From contig VZQC01011955.1 of the NCBI GenBank assembly GCA_009823505.1, forward strand, positions 1,184,051-1,248,050: a stretch of DNA of 64,000 nucleotides. Reading direction: 5' to 3'. Made by a program: the position numbers and the translations under genes. Positions 10,505-23,700 of the stretch are shown here, piece by piece. Positions within the stretch are counted from its first letter, which is position 1; every line of letters begins with the position of its first letter. Origin of the DNA: Rhizomys pruinosus (taxonomy: Eukaryota; Chordata; Mammalia; Rodentia; Spalacidae). A model generated the notes under the pieces. That model searched no databases and had not been told where the DNA came from. It was given only the letters and a program-made list of their open reading frames with translations.

Positions 10505-10822
10505 ACACATACACACACATCCTATATACATGTATGTCCTATATGCACGTGCATCCTATATACATGTATGTCCTATATGCATGCGCATCCTATATACATG
10601 TATGTCCTATATGCATGCACATCCTATATACATGTATGTCCTATATGCATGCGCATCCTATATAAATGTATGTTCTATATACACACACATCCTATATATA
10701 TGTATGTCCTATATACACACACATCCTATATACATGTATGTCCTATACACACACACATCTTATATACATATATATCCTGTACACACACACATCCTATATA
10801 CATATATATCCTATATACAAGT
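10505..10822 (+). repeat. 17/34-bp AT-rich tandem array
   Basis: Alternating 17-base half-units 'cctatatacatgtatgt' and 'cctatatgcatgcgcat' give a 34-bp period and about nine full units. Half-units drift to 'cctatatacacacacat' on the right. All forward frames stay open. Confidence 0.93.
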
Positions 10823-11049
10823 TACTCTTAGCTGGCATTTTATTGTCCTTTTGTTTTTATAGTTATTTGACTGTTACAATTACTGCTTTATATTGTCAAT
10901 GATACTTAGAGTTACACATTTCACAAATGTCTCTGGTAAATTTCCTTCACAGATTTTTAAAACTCCTGTTTTGGTTCAATGTTTTTATTATATCTTTAGA
11001 AATTATGTCCACAAGAATTTATTAGCATTTTCTTATCTTCCTGATATAT

Positions 11050-11120
11050 ATGTGTATATATATATATANNNNNNNNNNNNNNNNNNNNNNNNNNNNNNNN
11101 NNNTATATATATATATATAT
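11050..11120. repeat. (TA)n with assembly gap
   Basis: A TA dinucleotide run interrupted by 35 N bases at 11069-11103, so the true repeat length is unknown. Confidence 0.97.
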
Positions 11121-11625
11121 ATTTAACCTTCAGTCCTGAAGGCTATCATAGTTAGAGAGAATTCTAGGTGAACAATTGTTTCTTCCTATCATTTTAAAGA
11201 TATTTTTCCATTATCTTTGGGACTGCACTTGCAGGTATTAGGTTTGTTGTTAATCTATGTTTAGAGTGTCTTTTCTCTCAGTTGCTAGCAAAATTGTTTA
11301 GTTTTCTTGCCTGTTTGGCCAAATTATACCTAGCCATATGAATATGATGTGGGCAGCTGAGAAAGCAGAGCTTTGCTGTAATACATTTGGGCTCAATGGG
11401 CTTCCTGAATCAGAGAAGGTTTTTGTTGATCCTGGAAATGCTACAAACCCATTTTGCTTCTCCTAAACACTGACAGTATTTACCAGCTCTTCTCTTTCAT
11501 CTCTTTATCTCCCTCTACCTCAGTTTTCTTCAAATCTATTTTTCTGTTTTTTTTTTTGTTTTCCAGGTGTCCAATTCTCTCTTTCATTGTGTCTAATTCA
11601 CTACTTAACTCGTCCTTTAAGGATT
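11121..11625. other. Intronic sequence, nothing recognised
   Basis: T-rich sequence without a recognisable exon or SINE. The style resembles the antisense of a very old L1, but I could not confirm it. Confidence 0.4.
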
Positions 11626-11629
11626 TTTT

Positions 11630-11787
11630 TTTTTTTATTTTTTGGTCTTTTTTGAGACAGGGTCTCCCTTTAGTCCCAGCTGGCCTAGAGCTCACTATGT
11701 AGACCAGGCTGGCCTTGAACTCACAGAGATCTGTCTGCCTCTGCTTCCCAAGTGCTAAGATTAAAGGCATGAACCACCATGCTCGGC
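11630..11787 (-). repeat. B1 SINE
   Basis: Antisense B1 ('gagacagggtctcccttta', 'caccatgctcggc') flanked by 'ttaaggattttttt' on both sides. Confidence 0.93.
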
Positions 11788-11799
11788 TTTAAGGATTTT

Positions 11800-14340
11800 T
11801 TTAATGCCAATGATCATTTTTCACTTTTATAATTTTATCTAAATTACACTATTAAATTGGCTGGATTCTTTTCTTAATGACTAGATCTCCTTCTAGGTTT
11901 TTCACTTTTACTCTCCTTTAACTGCTCATGGCATGAACTATATTCTAATAGCCTCTGCCTCATGGTTTTCATAGTAGAAATTCTTGGGGGAATTTACCTT
12001 GCTATTTATTGACTTTATTACTTTATTAAGCTCATGGTGGCTTAGTTTTCACTTGGGGGTGGGTAATCTCAGGTTGTAGGCTATTTCACAAGGCCTTTAA
12101 CCTCAGGAATCAAGTTGGAGCTAGATTGCAGGCTTTTTTCTCCAGAGAGATCAGAGGCTCCTTTCTGAGCTTGCTTGCTTCTTGCACACATTCCCAAAGC
12201 TCAGCACCTACGACTGGATCCGTGCCAACATTACCCAACTTTCAACTTGGAGGTTTTCTGAGCATGCAGGTACTACAAAATTCAAGCTCTAAATTTGTTC
12301 AAAGATCAGTCTACACTCACAAAGTCTCAAGGGAGATTATTCTCTTTCTCCACTGAACGGTAAAACAGACACCATTGCTTACCGTCTCTACATTAAAGGT
12401 GCATTCTTTCCAAACCAGCCTTCCCAAGCATATAGCCTTTCAAGAGTTTCTGCTAGATATGACCCAACTCCAACTTCAAGCTTGGAACTGTCCTAAAGCC
12501 TCATCTCCTCTCCCTGTGTAAGCTTTAGCATTCAAGTCAATAAGTTACTAAGACAGCAACTCGCTCACCACAAAGCTGCTTATACGCCTGCCACTCTGGC
12601 TCTCTTCACTTTCCCTTTTCATTCTTTTCTTTTAGGGGTTCACATTTTTTATTGTACAAAATTCTCTTTATGACTCATGTATAAAGCATACAGGAAACAT
12701 ACACATATAATTATTGTATTTTGCTCATGTTTGCCTTCTCTGCCTTTCTGTCCTTCCCTCTTCTGACAGGTCCATTTCCTCTCCTCAAGTGTCTCCCTTC
12801 TGCTGAGTAAAATTTCACTGTGTGTATATTTTCTTCTTTTCCATTTATTATTTTTATTACTAGTATTATTATTAAGCCTTTTCCATAGGTCATACATCAT
12901 TTCTCAATCGAATCTAGAGTCGCTTCCCTTTCCAGGCCTCCCGTCCCACCCAAGTCCCTGCACTCTGCCATATATGTCCTGCATCTTTTTCCAAGTCTTT
13001 CCAGAGTTTTTTTTTTCAGTTCCTTTGTTGTTGTTCTCTCCAACTTACATTGCTACATTATATATACAGAAATATATACATATATACATACATATACATA
13101 TTACTTGAATTGGAGGATTTTTTTTCCTTCCCTAAAAGATGTCATGTTTTCCTTAAGGAAGTAATTGAAGGTTCCTCCTTGGCAACCCCAAACAACCATC
13201 AATCCTGTACTTTTGCTTCACGTTGGGGTCTTTCCCTCCCATGGTCCCCCCAAATGAAGTCCAGTAAGCACGCATCCTGTCTTGATCTCCCTGCACTGGC
13301 CTCCATCATACAGCCCAGGGAGTCCAACAATGGCAGTCTATATTCATTCTTATAAAGTTAATCATCCACTTAAAGTAGCTATTGTATGTTCATCCAGAAT
13401 TCTAGTGTTTTCAGTGGAAAGTTTCAGGTTTTCTAGACTGCCAGACTGCCCCAAACTCTTCCTTTCTTATGTGTTTCCATTTGATTGCATAAAGGAAAGG
13501 CTATTAGATATTGCTATTTGACACAACATTACTTAAAAAGATAAAGCATTTTATTTGTTGCTGTGTTACATGGATCTACTTTTTTTAAGTGAAAAGAGAA
13601 AGGATTATATTATTTTTCAAAAAGAATGTGAAAAATGCTATCTTGAGAATTAGGAAATATGTACTGCAGATAGAGTAACAAAGAGCTTATAATGAGAAAG
13701 GCTACAGAGAAAATTAGCATGGATCACAGCATGGCAGAATGGACACAAGTTGGCAAGTAAGAAAAAAGGGGTGCTTTAAATAGAATGAAAGCCTTATGGC
13801 AAAATGAGAATTTTAGAAGAAAAAGAAAGGGCTCATAGAAGGAAGCGACATAAATAAGGAGCACTCTGAATGTTCAGGAAGGAGTTTCAGAAACAGACCC
13901 CACTGAACATAAACTTAGAAAATTGGGGAATTGGAAGGGTAACGTTTGCCCCTTCTTTGTCAGGACAGAAGTGTTCCAGCTTCCCCTGCTGCTTTCCATC
14001 AGGACAATGCCTACCAGTTCTAAGATGATGCTGTGTCCACTCAACACTCGGGACTTCCCATCGCTAAGGAATGGGGGGAGGAATGCTAAAGATAATTCAA
14101 CACAGGGACTACTACAAGAGCGAGATGACGAGAAAGGAGAGTGTCTTCTCAGAGGCTAAGAACCCAGGACTAGGGGTGCAAGCACACAAGAACTAAGGCT
14201 CTCTAGAGGCTTTTCCAAATAATGAATTGATGTTTTTCTTTTTTAGTTATAAAAACGATACTAGAGGTTTGCCCATCAATCATGGTATAGTAAACCTGAA
14301 AAGGCCTTTAGAGGTTATTTAGACCACGAATTCCTTTCAT
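11800..14340. other. Repeat-poor intron
   Basis: No coding exon was found. A small 'atatatacatatatacatac' patch lies at 13070-13100 and a U6-like stretch at 13703-13722 (listed separately). The rest looks single-copy. Confidence 0.5.
13703..13722 (+). pseudogene. Possible U6 snRNA pseudogene fragment
   Basis: 'tacagagaaaattagcatgg' matches the U6 ACAGAGA-box/AGC-triad segment with one mismatch. Flanks to about 13775 align weakly. It lacks the U6 5' hairpin, so it would be an old fragment at best. Confidence 0.35.
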
Positions 14341-14356
14341 TAAAAATATATCTTCT

Positions 14357-14620
14357 GGGGCTGGAGAGATGGCCTAGCGGTTAAGAGCGCCGACCGCTCT
14401 TACAGAGGACCCAGGTTCGATCCCCAGCACCCACATGGCGGCCGAGAACCGTCTGAAACTCCAATTCCAGGAGAACTCCAGTTCCAGGGGAATCCGAGAC
14501 CCTCTTCTGACCTCCGCGGCATTGCACGACACGGGTGCACACACCTGCATGCAGACAGTACATTCACACACATACCGAAATAAAAAAAAATAAAAATTAA
14601 AAAAAAAATATATATATATC
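14357..14620 (+). repeat. Young B2/B3-type SINE, duplicated subfamily
   Basis: Forward copy 'ggggctggagagatggccta' with CpG-rich head, intact box B and the 17-bp duplication. It is flanked by 'atatcttct' on both sides. Confidence 0.95.
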
Positions 14621-14818
14621 TTCTGTTCTAAACCATGTGATCACGGGTCTCCAAAACTGTATATTGTAGAACCAGTTAATGTATGAAATATTCTTTCCCA
14701 TGATATCTAATAGACCTTAGCATAATCACTCATTTTTTAACTATAATAAAGCAATTAAGCTAACAGGGATTGGACACGGCTGGTTTCCAGGCTCATGGGA
14801 ACACACACTAAAGCTTAC

Positions 14819-14929
14819 CTTAGTAAAGGCTCGATAGCACAAGCCACACAGCTCCACCAGGTAGGCCAGAGTGAAGACAGCATTCTGAATCACAAAGCTC
14901 AGGAGTTTGGAAAATGGTTCCAACAAACT
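14819..14929 (-). CDS. Unc79: Unc79 exon, LLEPFSKLLSFVIQNAVFTL segment
   Basis: A 111-bp exon (37 codons, phase 0-0) after 'ccaatctcatttcag' and before 'gtaagc'. It encodes SLLEPFSKLLSFVIQNAVFT, then LAYLVELCGLCYRAFTK. It is the most downstream exon in the window. The next UNC79 exon, which I expect to begin ERDKFYLS, was not found between 1 and 14818. Confidence 0.96.
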
Positions 14930-17630
14930 CTGAAATGAGATTGGAGCCAAATAAGCTGCTAACTTCTTCATTTAAAAAGGTTAAAAAAAAGATTAAGATG
15001 AAAGACAGGACTTAACATGTATGGCGGAATGCTTGAGCTCTGGTGAGGGGACATGGATAGGGAAATAGGTCTAAATTTGATTGGGAAAGGTTGTATGAAA
15101 TTCACAAAAGCTCAATAGAAACTGGGGGGGAACCCCACATTTGGGGCTGGAGAGATGGCTCAGTGGTTAAGAGCACTGGCTGCTTTTGTAGAGGACCAGG
15201 GCTTGATTCCCAGTCCCCTCATGTTGCTAATGACCATCTGTAACTGCAGTTCGTGGGGATTCAACACCTTCTTCTGACTTCAGTGGGCAACGCACACATG
15301 TGGTGCACTCACATACATTCAGGTAAAACATTCACACCCATAAAATACATATGTTTTAAAAGAACTTTAAAAATACCCCACATTTTTCCATGTGGCATCA
15401 TTTGCAAACCCAGCTACCTACAACCTGATCCCCCTGCCCACTCCAAGCAGTCCCACCTCTGCCAGGCTGTGTTGGGGTCTCCCTCCCACCCTATTTCTCT
15501 GGGCCTTCAAGTGACTGTGGCTCACAGATTCATATCTACCAGAAGCCTATCTTCTCAGTTATGTGGTGAAAAGCAGCCTGTGTGTAAGCGCAAGGGCCAT
15601 TAGCTTAGAAAACTCATGCTGACCAGCTTCCTGGCAGTACTTATCAGAGAAACATTGTCCACCTTTGCTTCTCTATTCTCACCAGTTTGAGTCCCGCAGG
15701 CTTTCCGTTAGTCATTTAGAAACATCTGTTGAGCATCTATTAAGCATTAGGCAGGGCTCAATGCTTTCATGCTGTTTACCTTATTCAAATTTCTTCTAAC
15801 TACCCTGGCAGACAGTATATTATATAATAGATAGCCAACAACAACAAGTTCTAGTATCCCATATTGTTTTCAGATTCTAGCTCTCTGTGACCTTGAATAA
15901 ATGATTCAACTTCTCAGGGACTTAGTGTCCTCCTCTGTGAAATGGAAAATAATGGCTTCTACCTCATTAAGGAGACTTAAAGATAGTGTATGAAAAGTAC
16001 GTGGCAACAGTAAGTTCTCTGTTAGTGCTGGCTGACATCTTCACCATTGACCCTCGGAACTTCAATATTCTTCTCAAGTCTGCAGCTGAGACACTTAGGT
16101 ATACAAGTAATTTGTTTATGATATTCAGCTTCAGAATGAGATTCAAACTCAAGGTTCAGGGAAATTTTCCCAAAGTACAGTTGCTGTGTATGAAAGGCAA
16201 GATTTTGGAACTGGAAAGATGGCCCAGCAGTTAAGAGCACTGGCTGCTCTTGCAGAGGATCCTGGTTCAATTCCCAGCACCCACATGACAGCTAATAACC
16301 ATCTGTAACTCCAGTTACAGGGATCTAACACCCTCTTCTGACCTCCGTGGGCGCTATACAACATGGTGCACACTTAAATCCATGCAGGTGATACACTCAT
16401 ACACATAAAATAAAAATAAATATTTTTTAAAAAGAAGACAAGGTGTTAACAGATGCTAGACTTCCATGCCATGATTTCCACTACCTCTCAACCCCTATTA
16501 GCCATTATCATGTGAATATAGAAGTAACACCAGCTAATGTACAAATTCAGTGCATGCAAGAAAGTACTGCTGAGGAAATTAGGTCATTCACAGACCCAAG
16601 ACCTAGTGCCATCATTTTAATAGGTTTCCCATCTTTATTTTACACTGCTTTATGTAGTTGAAGCCTTAGATATAGATGTATGCAATTCTATATTTTGTTT
16701 TTATTAACTTAATACAAGAAATTGGGGCTGGGCATGGGGGTACATGCCTTTAATTCCAGTGCTTAGAACCAGAGGCAGGCAGATCTCTGTGAAATTGAGG
16801 CCACTCTGGTCTACATAGCAAGTTCCAGGCCAACTGGGGCTTCCTGTCTCAAAAAGACAGGAAAAGAAAAAAGGAAGGAAAGAAGGAAGGAAGGAAGGAA
16901 GAGGGAGAGGGGGAGGGAGGGAAGGAAGAAAGGAAGGGAGGGAGGGAGGGAGGGAAGGTTGCCATTTAATTTTTCATAATCAATCATTTAAAGAGCTACA
17001 AAGTCACTATAAATAACACTCCAGGGCTGGAGAGATGGCTCCGTGGTTAAGAGCAGTTACTGATCTTGCAGAGGACCTGATTCTATTCCCAGCGTCCACA
17101 TGGTGGGTTGTCAGTAACTCCAGTTCCAGGACATCCTATGTCCCCTTTTGACCATTGAAGGTATTGCATGACACAGGTATACTTACATACATGCAAGCAA
17201 TATACTCATGTACATAAAAAATATACTCTAAAAAATATGTTCACATGAACTATTCACTTTAATTGTCTTCCTTATAATAGATTCCTAGAAAAGGAATGAC
17301 TAAATCAAAAGATATAAACATTTAAGAAATATTTACTTACTTATTTGTTGTCTATGTGTGTTCACATGTGAGGCCATGCACATTCCATGGTGCACACATG
17401 TGGAGATCAGATGTCTGATGCTGGGTATCACTTTCCACCTTGTTAGGTAGGGGTCATTCTTGTTTCCCACTGAGTTATGCCCATATTTTGCATGAATTCT
17501 GAGGACCCAAACTCAGGTTCAGGCTTGTGTGTGAGACAGCTTTTACCCACTGGGCATCTCTCCAGTCCCAATTATGAACATTTAAAAATATTTTATTTTT
17601 ATTTGTGAATGTGTGTGTATGTATCTGTGT

Positions 17631-17702
<72 letters not shown>

Positions 17703-20700
17703 TATGTGTGGTACAGAGGTCAGAAGAGAGCGTTGGAGCCTTTGCGGATGGAGTTCTATGCAGCAGGAGGGGTGGAACCAAACTCTGGAAGGACAGCAAG
17801 CATTCTGAACAATTGATATCCAGCCCCGATACGCACATTTTTGAGCTTCCTTTTTATCTACATAAAAAGAGCACTCTTACTTGTTATTTACCCTTGAGAA
17901 TGGGTATGTTTTCCAGTTATTAGTATCACCCCACAGAAACCTATGTGGTGCTTTCTGCATAGGAAACCTTAAAGAAACTTAGAGTAGTGCTGTTGATTCA
18001 CAGTTTTCTGTTTGTGTGCTTGTTCTATACAAATGCTATCCTTGAAACATCGGCAATAAACAAAGAGGGTTGGAAATAATCTCACTTTGATATCACCTGC
18101 ATCCTGATTGGTGAAAAAAACCTGGAAATGGGCCTATATAGAAACATCACACCCCAAAAAGAAGCATGGTAGATAATAGGTAATAGGGCACAGCAGAAAA
18201 CCAAGGAGCTTGATCCCCAAGGACCTACACCCCAGTTTCAGATCTTCCACAAACCAGCTATGTGACCTTGACTACAGCACACTGTCACTGAGCCTATTTC
18301 ATTATCTGTATATGAGCAGACTGAATCATATCTTGTTGCAACTTGCTAGCATGAACTGCAAATCTACAGAAGTATAGTTAAGGTAAATAGTTGCACATTG
18401 TTGATATATGAACTAGTAATTATAAGCTATTATAATAATATAAGCTATTGGACCACTGCTTATCATGTAGCCAAGCAATGTAGCTAGGACTACAAAAGGG
18501 AATGAGACACAGTCCTGGACACTTCCCAAAGCTCACGGTCTTACTGAGGAGCCTTAGGGACAATGAATACTTGATCAAAGTAATTTCTACAGATAATATT
18601 AGCGTTTAAAAATTTTTAATGGGACCTTGAAGGAAGACAAGGAGTTTATCACACTGATAAATGTATAAAGCACTGCAGGCAAAGGAGACAGCCTAAGAAG
18701 GCAAGGGTCTGAAGCTAAAGAGGATTATGTATGTAAAGCACTAAACAGTGTTGAATACAGCCAGAACTCAACAGATAACATCTGTTGTCTTGATGCAGAT
18801 AATGGTGTGACTCTAAAAACCCACAGGAGGGATGGGGGATAGGACAAGTAGCAAAGATTAAACTTGAAAGGTAGGTTGGTAAAAGGGAAGTAACTTTGTA
18901 TGCTCCATTAAGGAATATGGACATTATCTTGCAAGAATGAGGGGTTGCCAAAGATTCTGAAGCAAGGAACCCTGTTTAGAAGGCTCACATAGGGGCTGGA
19001 GAGATAGCCTAGCGGTTAAGAGCACCGACGCTCTTGCAGAGGACCCAGGTTCGATCCCCAGCACCCACATGGCGGCTAAGAACCGTCTGTAACTCCAATT
19101 CCAGGAGAACTCCAGTTCCAGGGGAATCCGAGACCCTCTTCTGACCTCCGCGGCATTGCACGACACGGGTGCACAAACCTGCATGCAGACAGTACATTCA
19201 TACACATACAAAAATAAATAAATAAATAAATAAAATAAAATTAAATGACTTTAAAAAAAAAAAAAAAAAAAAAAAAGTCCACATAATTGGTAATCTGGGG
19301 GAACTGATTGATGAGCATGCCCCCCAGGACCAGGAAGAAGACTATAAACAATGCTTTGTGGCTTTGACCTAGCACCAGGAAAAGGGCTGGAGGGAGGCCT
19401 TCGCTGTCCGATAACCAGGTTTGCAGTGTTGCTGCATACTTTTCTTTTCAGGTTAGAAGATAATCAAACAACCAAGCAGTTATATTTTTCTGAAGCATAC
19501 GCACCCTCGTGGCATTGGTAGAAGGTATCTTCAAGAGGCAGATCATAATTCTCAAACTGGAATCTAAAGAACACTGTGAACAAATATGAAAAGGTAAAAG
19601 TCAGTTTCCTTCTCTATTTCTTTTCCTTCAAATACTTCCTGTATTTATTTAGCTAAAAAACAAAAAGGAACGTGGGACTGGGGAGATGGCTCGGTCAGTG
19701 AAACACTGGCCATGTAAGCATGGAGACCTGAGTGTGATGCCCAGAACCCACATAAGGGAGCTGAGCATGCTGATGTGATGGTGCCAGGAAGGTGAAGACA
19801 AGCGGATCCCTGGAGCTCGTTAGCCAGCTAGCCTCTCAAAAAAAAAAAGGACTACGCCTAAGGAGACAGCTGAAATGCACCCCCAGGAGCACACAGAGAG
19901 AAGGCTGCACCATCGCTGCTTCCATGTAGTGCACTATGCCATGCATTCATGTTGAAAACAATCTCAGATTTTAAAATCTCACAAAAAAATTAAACAATAC
20001 TAAAACGTTAAATAACTAAACACAGCTCTTAAGCCTTTCCTCTAATACACAGCTCTAGAATGAAATCATATAGAGCGCTAGATAAAGAATTGGATGGATG
20101 GAAGGATGGATGGAAAGATGGATGGATAGATAGATGGGCTGGTGGATAGAGAGATGGAAAGATAGATGAATACGTAGGTAAGTGGATGCTAAATACATAA
20201 ACTCTAAAAAAGTACACTAATTCGTGGAGGGCTATGTTGAAAGGAAAACAATTATAAAGACTTTAGTCCAAGTAAGAACCAATTTCATCTGCCCCTTCCT
20301 TCAGATTCTTTTTATTATTTTAACTTTCCATAGGGCTGATTGAACCTAGGTCTGTGTGTATACTAGGAGAGAACTTTACCATGGAGGCACACCCACCCCC
20401 AAGTCCCTAGGCTGGGAACCACCTCCCCCTTCTCTGTCATGAAAGAACATGACCAAAACCTGTAGAAAAGCAACACAATTTCCATGAGAGAAAAAGTGTA
20501 CTTTGCATATCTATTTTGGCAAAATTCTGCATCAAAATACAAAACTGAGTTTGCAGGGACTGGGGGAATATGTTACAGCAAGACTAACAAAGCTATCATT
20601 TGCTATTGTAAATCATAACAGCAGTCTATCAATTTCTGCAGCTATGACCTAGCATAAACTGAAGCAGAAGTTCCCATGTTGATCCATGGACCAGCAGCGC

Positions 20701-23700
20701 AGCTTGTCTATTGCCTATAATTTGCATTTTAAGGATGCAAATTATCAGGCTGCACTCCAATGAAATCAGAAACACTCCAGTCAGACCCAAGAGTCTGTCT
20801 TTAGCAGGGACATTGGGGCACACTGAAGTTTGAGATCCACATTAAAGAAAACAAGCTGTAAGGTTTTCAGTGGCTAATATTTTCCTGAGAGATTATAAAC
20901 AAACCAGCAGTTCTCAGGTCTGACCTTGTAGGGAGCATTCTTAACCAAATCCTAAAACTATTTCATTCATATATTTTTTTATTTTTTTTATTTTTGTATG
21001 TGTATGAAGGTACTGTCTGCATGTAGGTCTGTGCACCCTTGTCGTGCAATGCCATGGAGGTCAGAAGAGGGCGTCGAATTCCCCTGGAACTGGAGTTAAA
21101 GATGGTTCTCAGCCATGGGTGCTGGGGATGGAACCCGGGTCCTCTGCAAGAGGCCATCTCTCCAGCCCCCATACATATCTTTTAAAGGAACCACTGGCCC
21201 ATTTACTATTCCAACAGAGTTGATGTGACATTTACTTACTATAAATGAGGGATTGAAAAGCAGCTGCTGATCAGACCACCCCCTGGTGATTTAAAAATCA
21301 GGAAATGTCATCTTAGAAAAAAATGGGAAGATCTACATTATCAGGCCTGTTTCCAAATCCCCATCTGCAGCAGGAATGGGGCAGGCCCCAGTAGAAGGAC
21401 TGGTGCATTCAAGTTATGCCAAGGCTCAGTTCTCTTTATCATCGTAGCCTGCTCTGCTCCACTCATTAACCACACAGGCAGAGTCCCTGCCTGCAGGTGT
21501 CACTGACTGTCACAAATTAGGCATACCAGTTGCTTACAGTGGGCACTACTTCCAGCCTGTCAGTGGTCAAGTTCAGGGTTTTTATTATTATATTAGGATG
21601 GGCATTTGAATTGGTGACACCTGCCTGCCTGACTCCATTCTTTAGCAATTAATATATATAAATATTTTTTCTGCACATGTGTGTGTATATGTATATATGT
21701 ATTCTTGCCCAGGGGTATAGGATTGAGCAGAGTAAGCAGTCCGATGAAATATCATCTTGGTCTTTCAAGTACATTATTCACAAACTAGTCACTTTAAATA
21801 AACTCTATAAAATTATATATGCTTTGGCTCCTTTTAGTCAAAATTATTAATTTTCTTGCTTATTTGATATCTGCTTGAGAAAAATTTCTGCATAAACACA
21901 ATCTAAAGACTGGACACATAGCCCAGTGATAGAACAGTTGCTTAGCATGCACAAGACCCTGAGTTCCATTTATTTCCCTCATTGAGAATGGAAACAAATA
22001 CAAAAAAGGGAGAAAGAAGGCAATGGAGGAAAGAAGGAAGAAAACCAAAACCCTACTAATGTCTTTCTGGTCATTTTATTCAACTAAAAAACTATGTGAT
22101 CACGGAGCATATTCATTGAGCAGTGAGTGAGCAATGCCCTCTCCATATCACTGCCATCCTGTGATATCAGAGAAACAATGATGTAAATAATTCTCTGTAA
22201 GCTGCCTGACTCCTTGCAGCCCCACGGGATGCCTGGAATCACCCGACTCTGCTTCATGTGTTGGACTCTGCAAGCATACAGTCAAAGGTGAATGACCTAA
22301 AACCTGGGCCCAGCTTACCTTCAGAGGTAAAACACAAGGCAGCTTGGCAAAAAATGTCTGAAACTGGTTGCTGATCGTGGTCCAAAGACTACTAGGAGAG
22401 TCCATGGGCAGAGCTTCCATGAAAGTCGCAATGTTTTCCAAACAGCGTATCATAGCACCCCCTGCTGGTAAATTCTTTTTGTTATTTAGACCCTAAAAAC
22501 ACAAAAGCATAGGCAATCAACTGCTGAAAACAACATAAGAAGTCACATAGCTATTTGGTGATGATCTGTTTAGAAATCACAAATTCACACTCTAAATGTG
22601 CTGGACAGCCTACCATACAGTCCAATCATTCCAACAGGCAAAAGGAATGCAGAAGAAAACCCAGGTAAGTTTAGAAAAACTTCTGAGGTGAAGGGTGGGA
22701 GGTTTAGTGATCTTTGATTCCCTTAGAGCTGAGATGTGAGCATGAAATTTCAAAATAATCTAATGATCTGTAATTGGTGTGGTTGGATGCTAGAAGGCAA
22801 AATGACTGATACCTACTGGAAAGAATCTTCCAGAACAAAGACTGGAATTAATAATGATAGGAGCAGCCGCTTTTTTCCTAACAACGGCTGAGAGTTACCA
22901 AACAGTGGAGTGGAGACCAGTCCAAGTCTCTCACTGTAGTGCATAAAGATTTTAATCCCAATCTCGAGATACAGCATTATAGGAGAAGCAGTTGAAGGCA
23001 GCCACAGAGTACAGCTCTTACCACACAAGGACAAGGATGTGGAATTGAAACTTGACTCCAAGTCTCAAGATAGTAGGTTTCTCTACCAACTACACTGTGT
23101 TTTCAGAGTCTAAAGCAAGATAGCTCTATAGAGGTGAGTTCTCAATGTCTGCAGCCATCACTTACTGGGAGTGTCTCTAGAAGCTTTAAGTGAATAGTAA
23201 ATCCACTTGGTGTTTATATTTTTAAGTAACCCAGTTCCTCTTTCATCAGTGCAATATGGAGTAACTCAAGTATGGCAGGTAACTTTGACTGGGGCCTAGG
23301 GAAACCTTCAAGCAAACCTACCTCCAAGAGCTGACTGAGAGCAGCAATAGAGCTCAGTTCATTGAAGTCCATTAGAGATGTGGCTAAGGTCCGTAAAAAA
23401 GTCCCATCTGCAAGTGAACAGTCACGTTTAGAAGTATTTCAAGGACTAGCCAGCTCACAGAGTCTCCATCCTCAGGAAGTTTTTACCTTTGATGGTGCTC
23501 TGGAAGAGCTGAGGGAAGATGCCATTGGGGGCCAGCTGGTGGAAGATGCAGCGCAGGAACTGCTTGGCCACCCCCGCTGCATTGCCAGGAACCATCATGC
23601 TGCATTTGAACACAGAGAAGAGACGCAGATTGTGGGCCAAAGAGCACACATTTATGTATTCATTTAGGCTTTAGCCTTTAACAAGACAATCTTATATAAT

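Noticed and set aside
10445..10902. ORFs rich in Tyr, Ile, His, Cys
   Set aside because: They translate the 34-bp AT-rich tandem array.
22813..23061. Minus-strand ORF of 82 codons within the 829-bp intron
   Set aside because: It lies between two well-joined Unc79 exons (22492 and 23322) whose frames already connect. Including it is not supported by splice sites.
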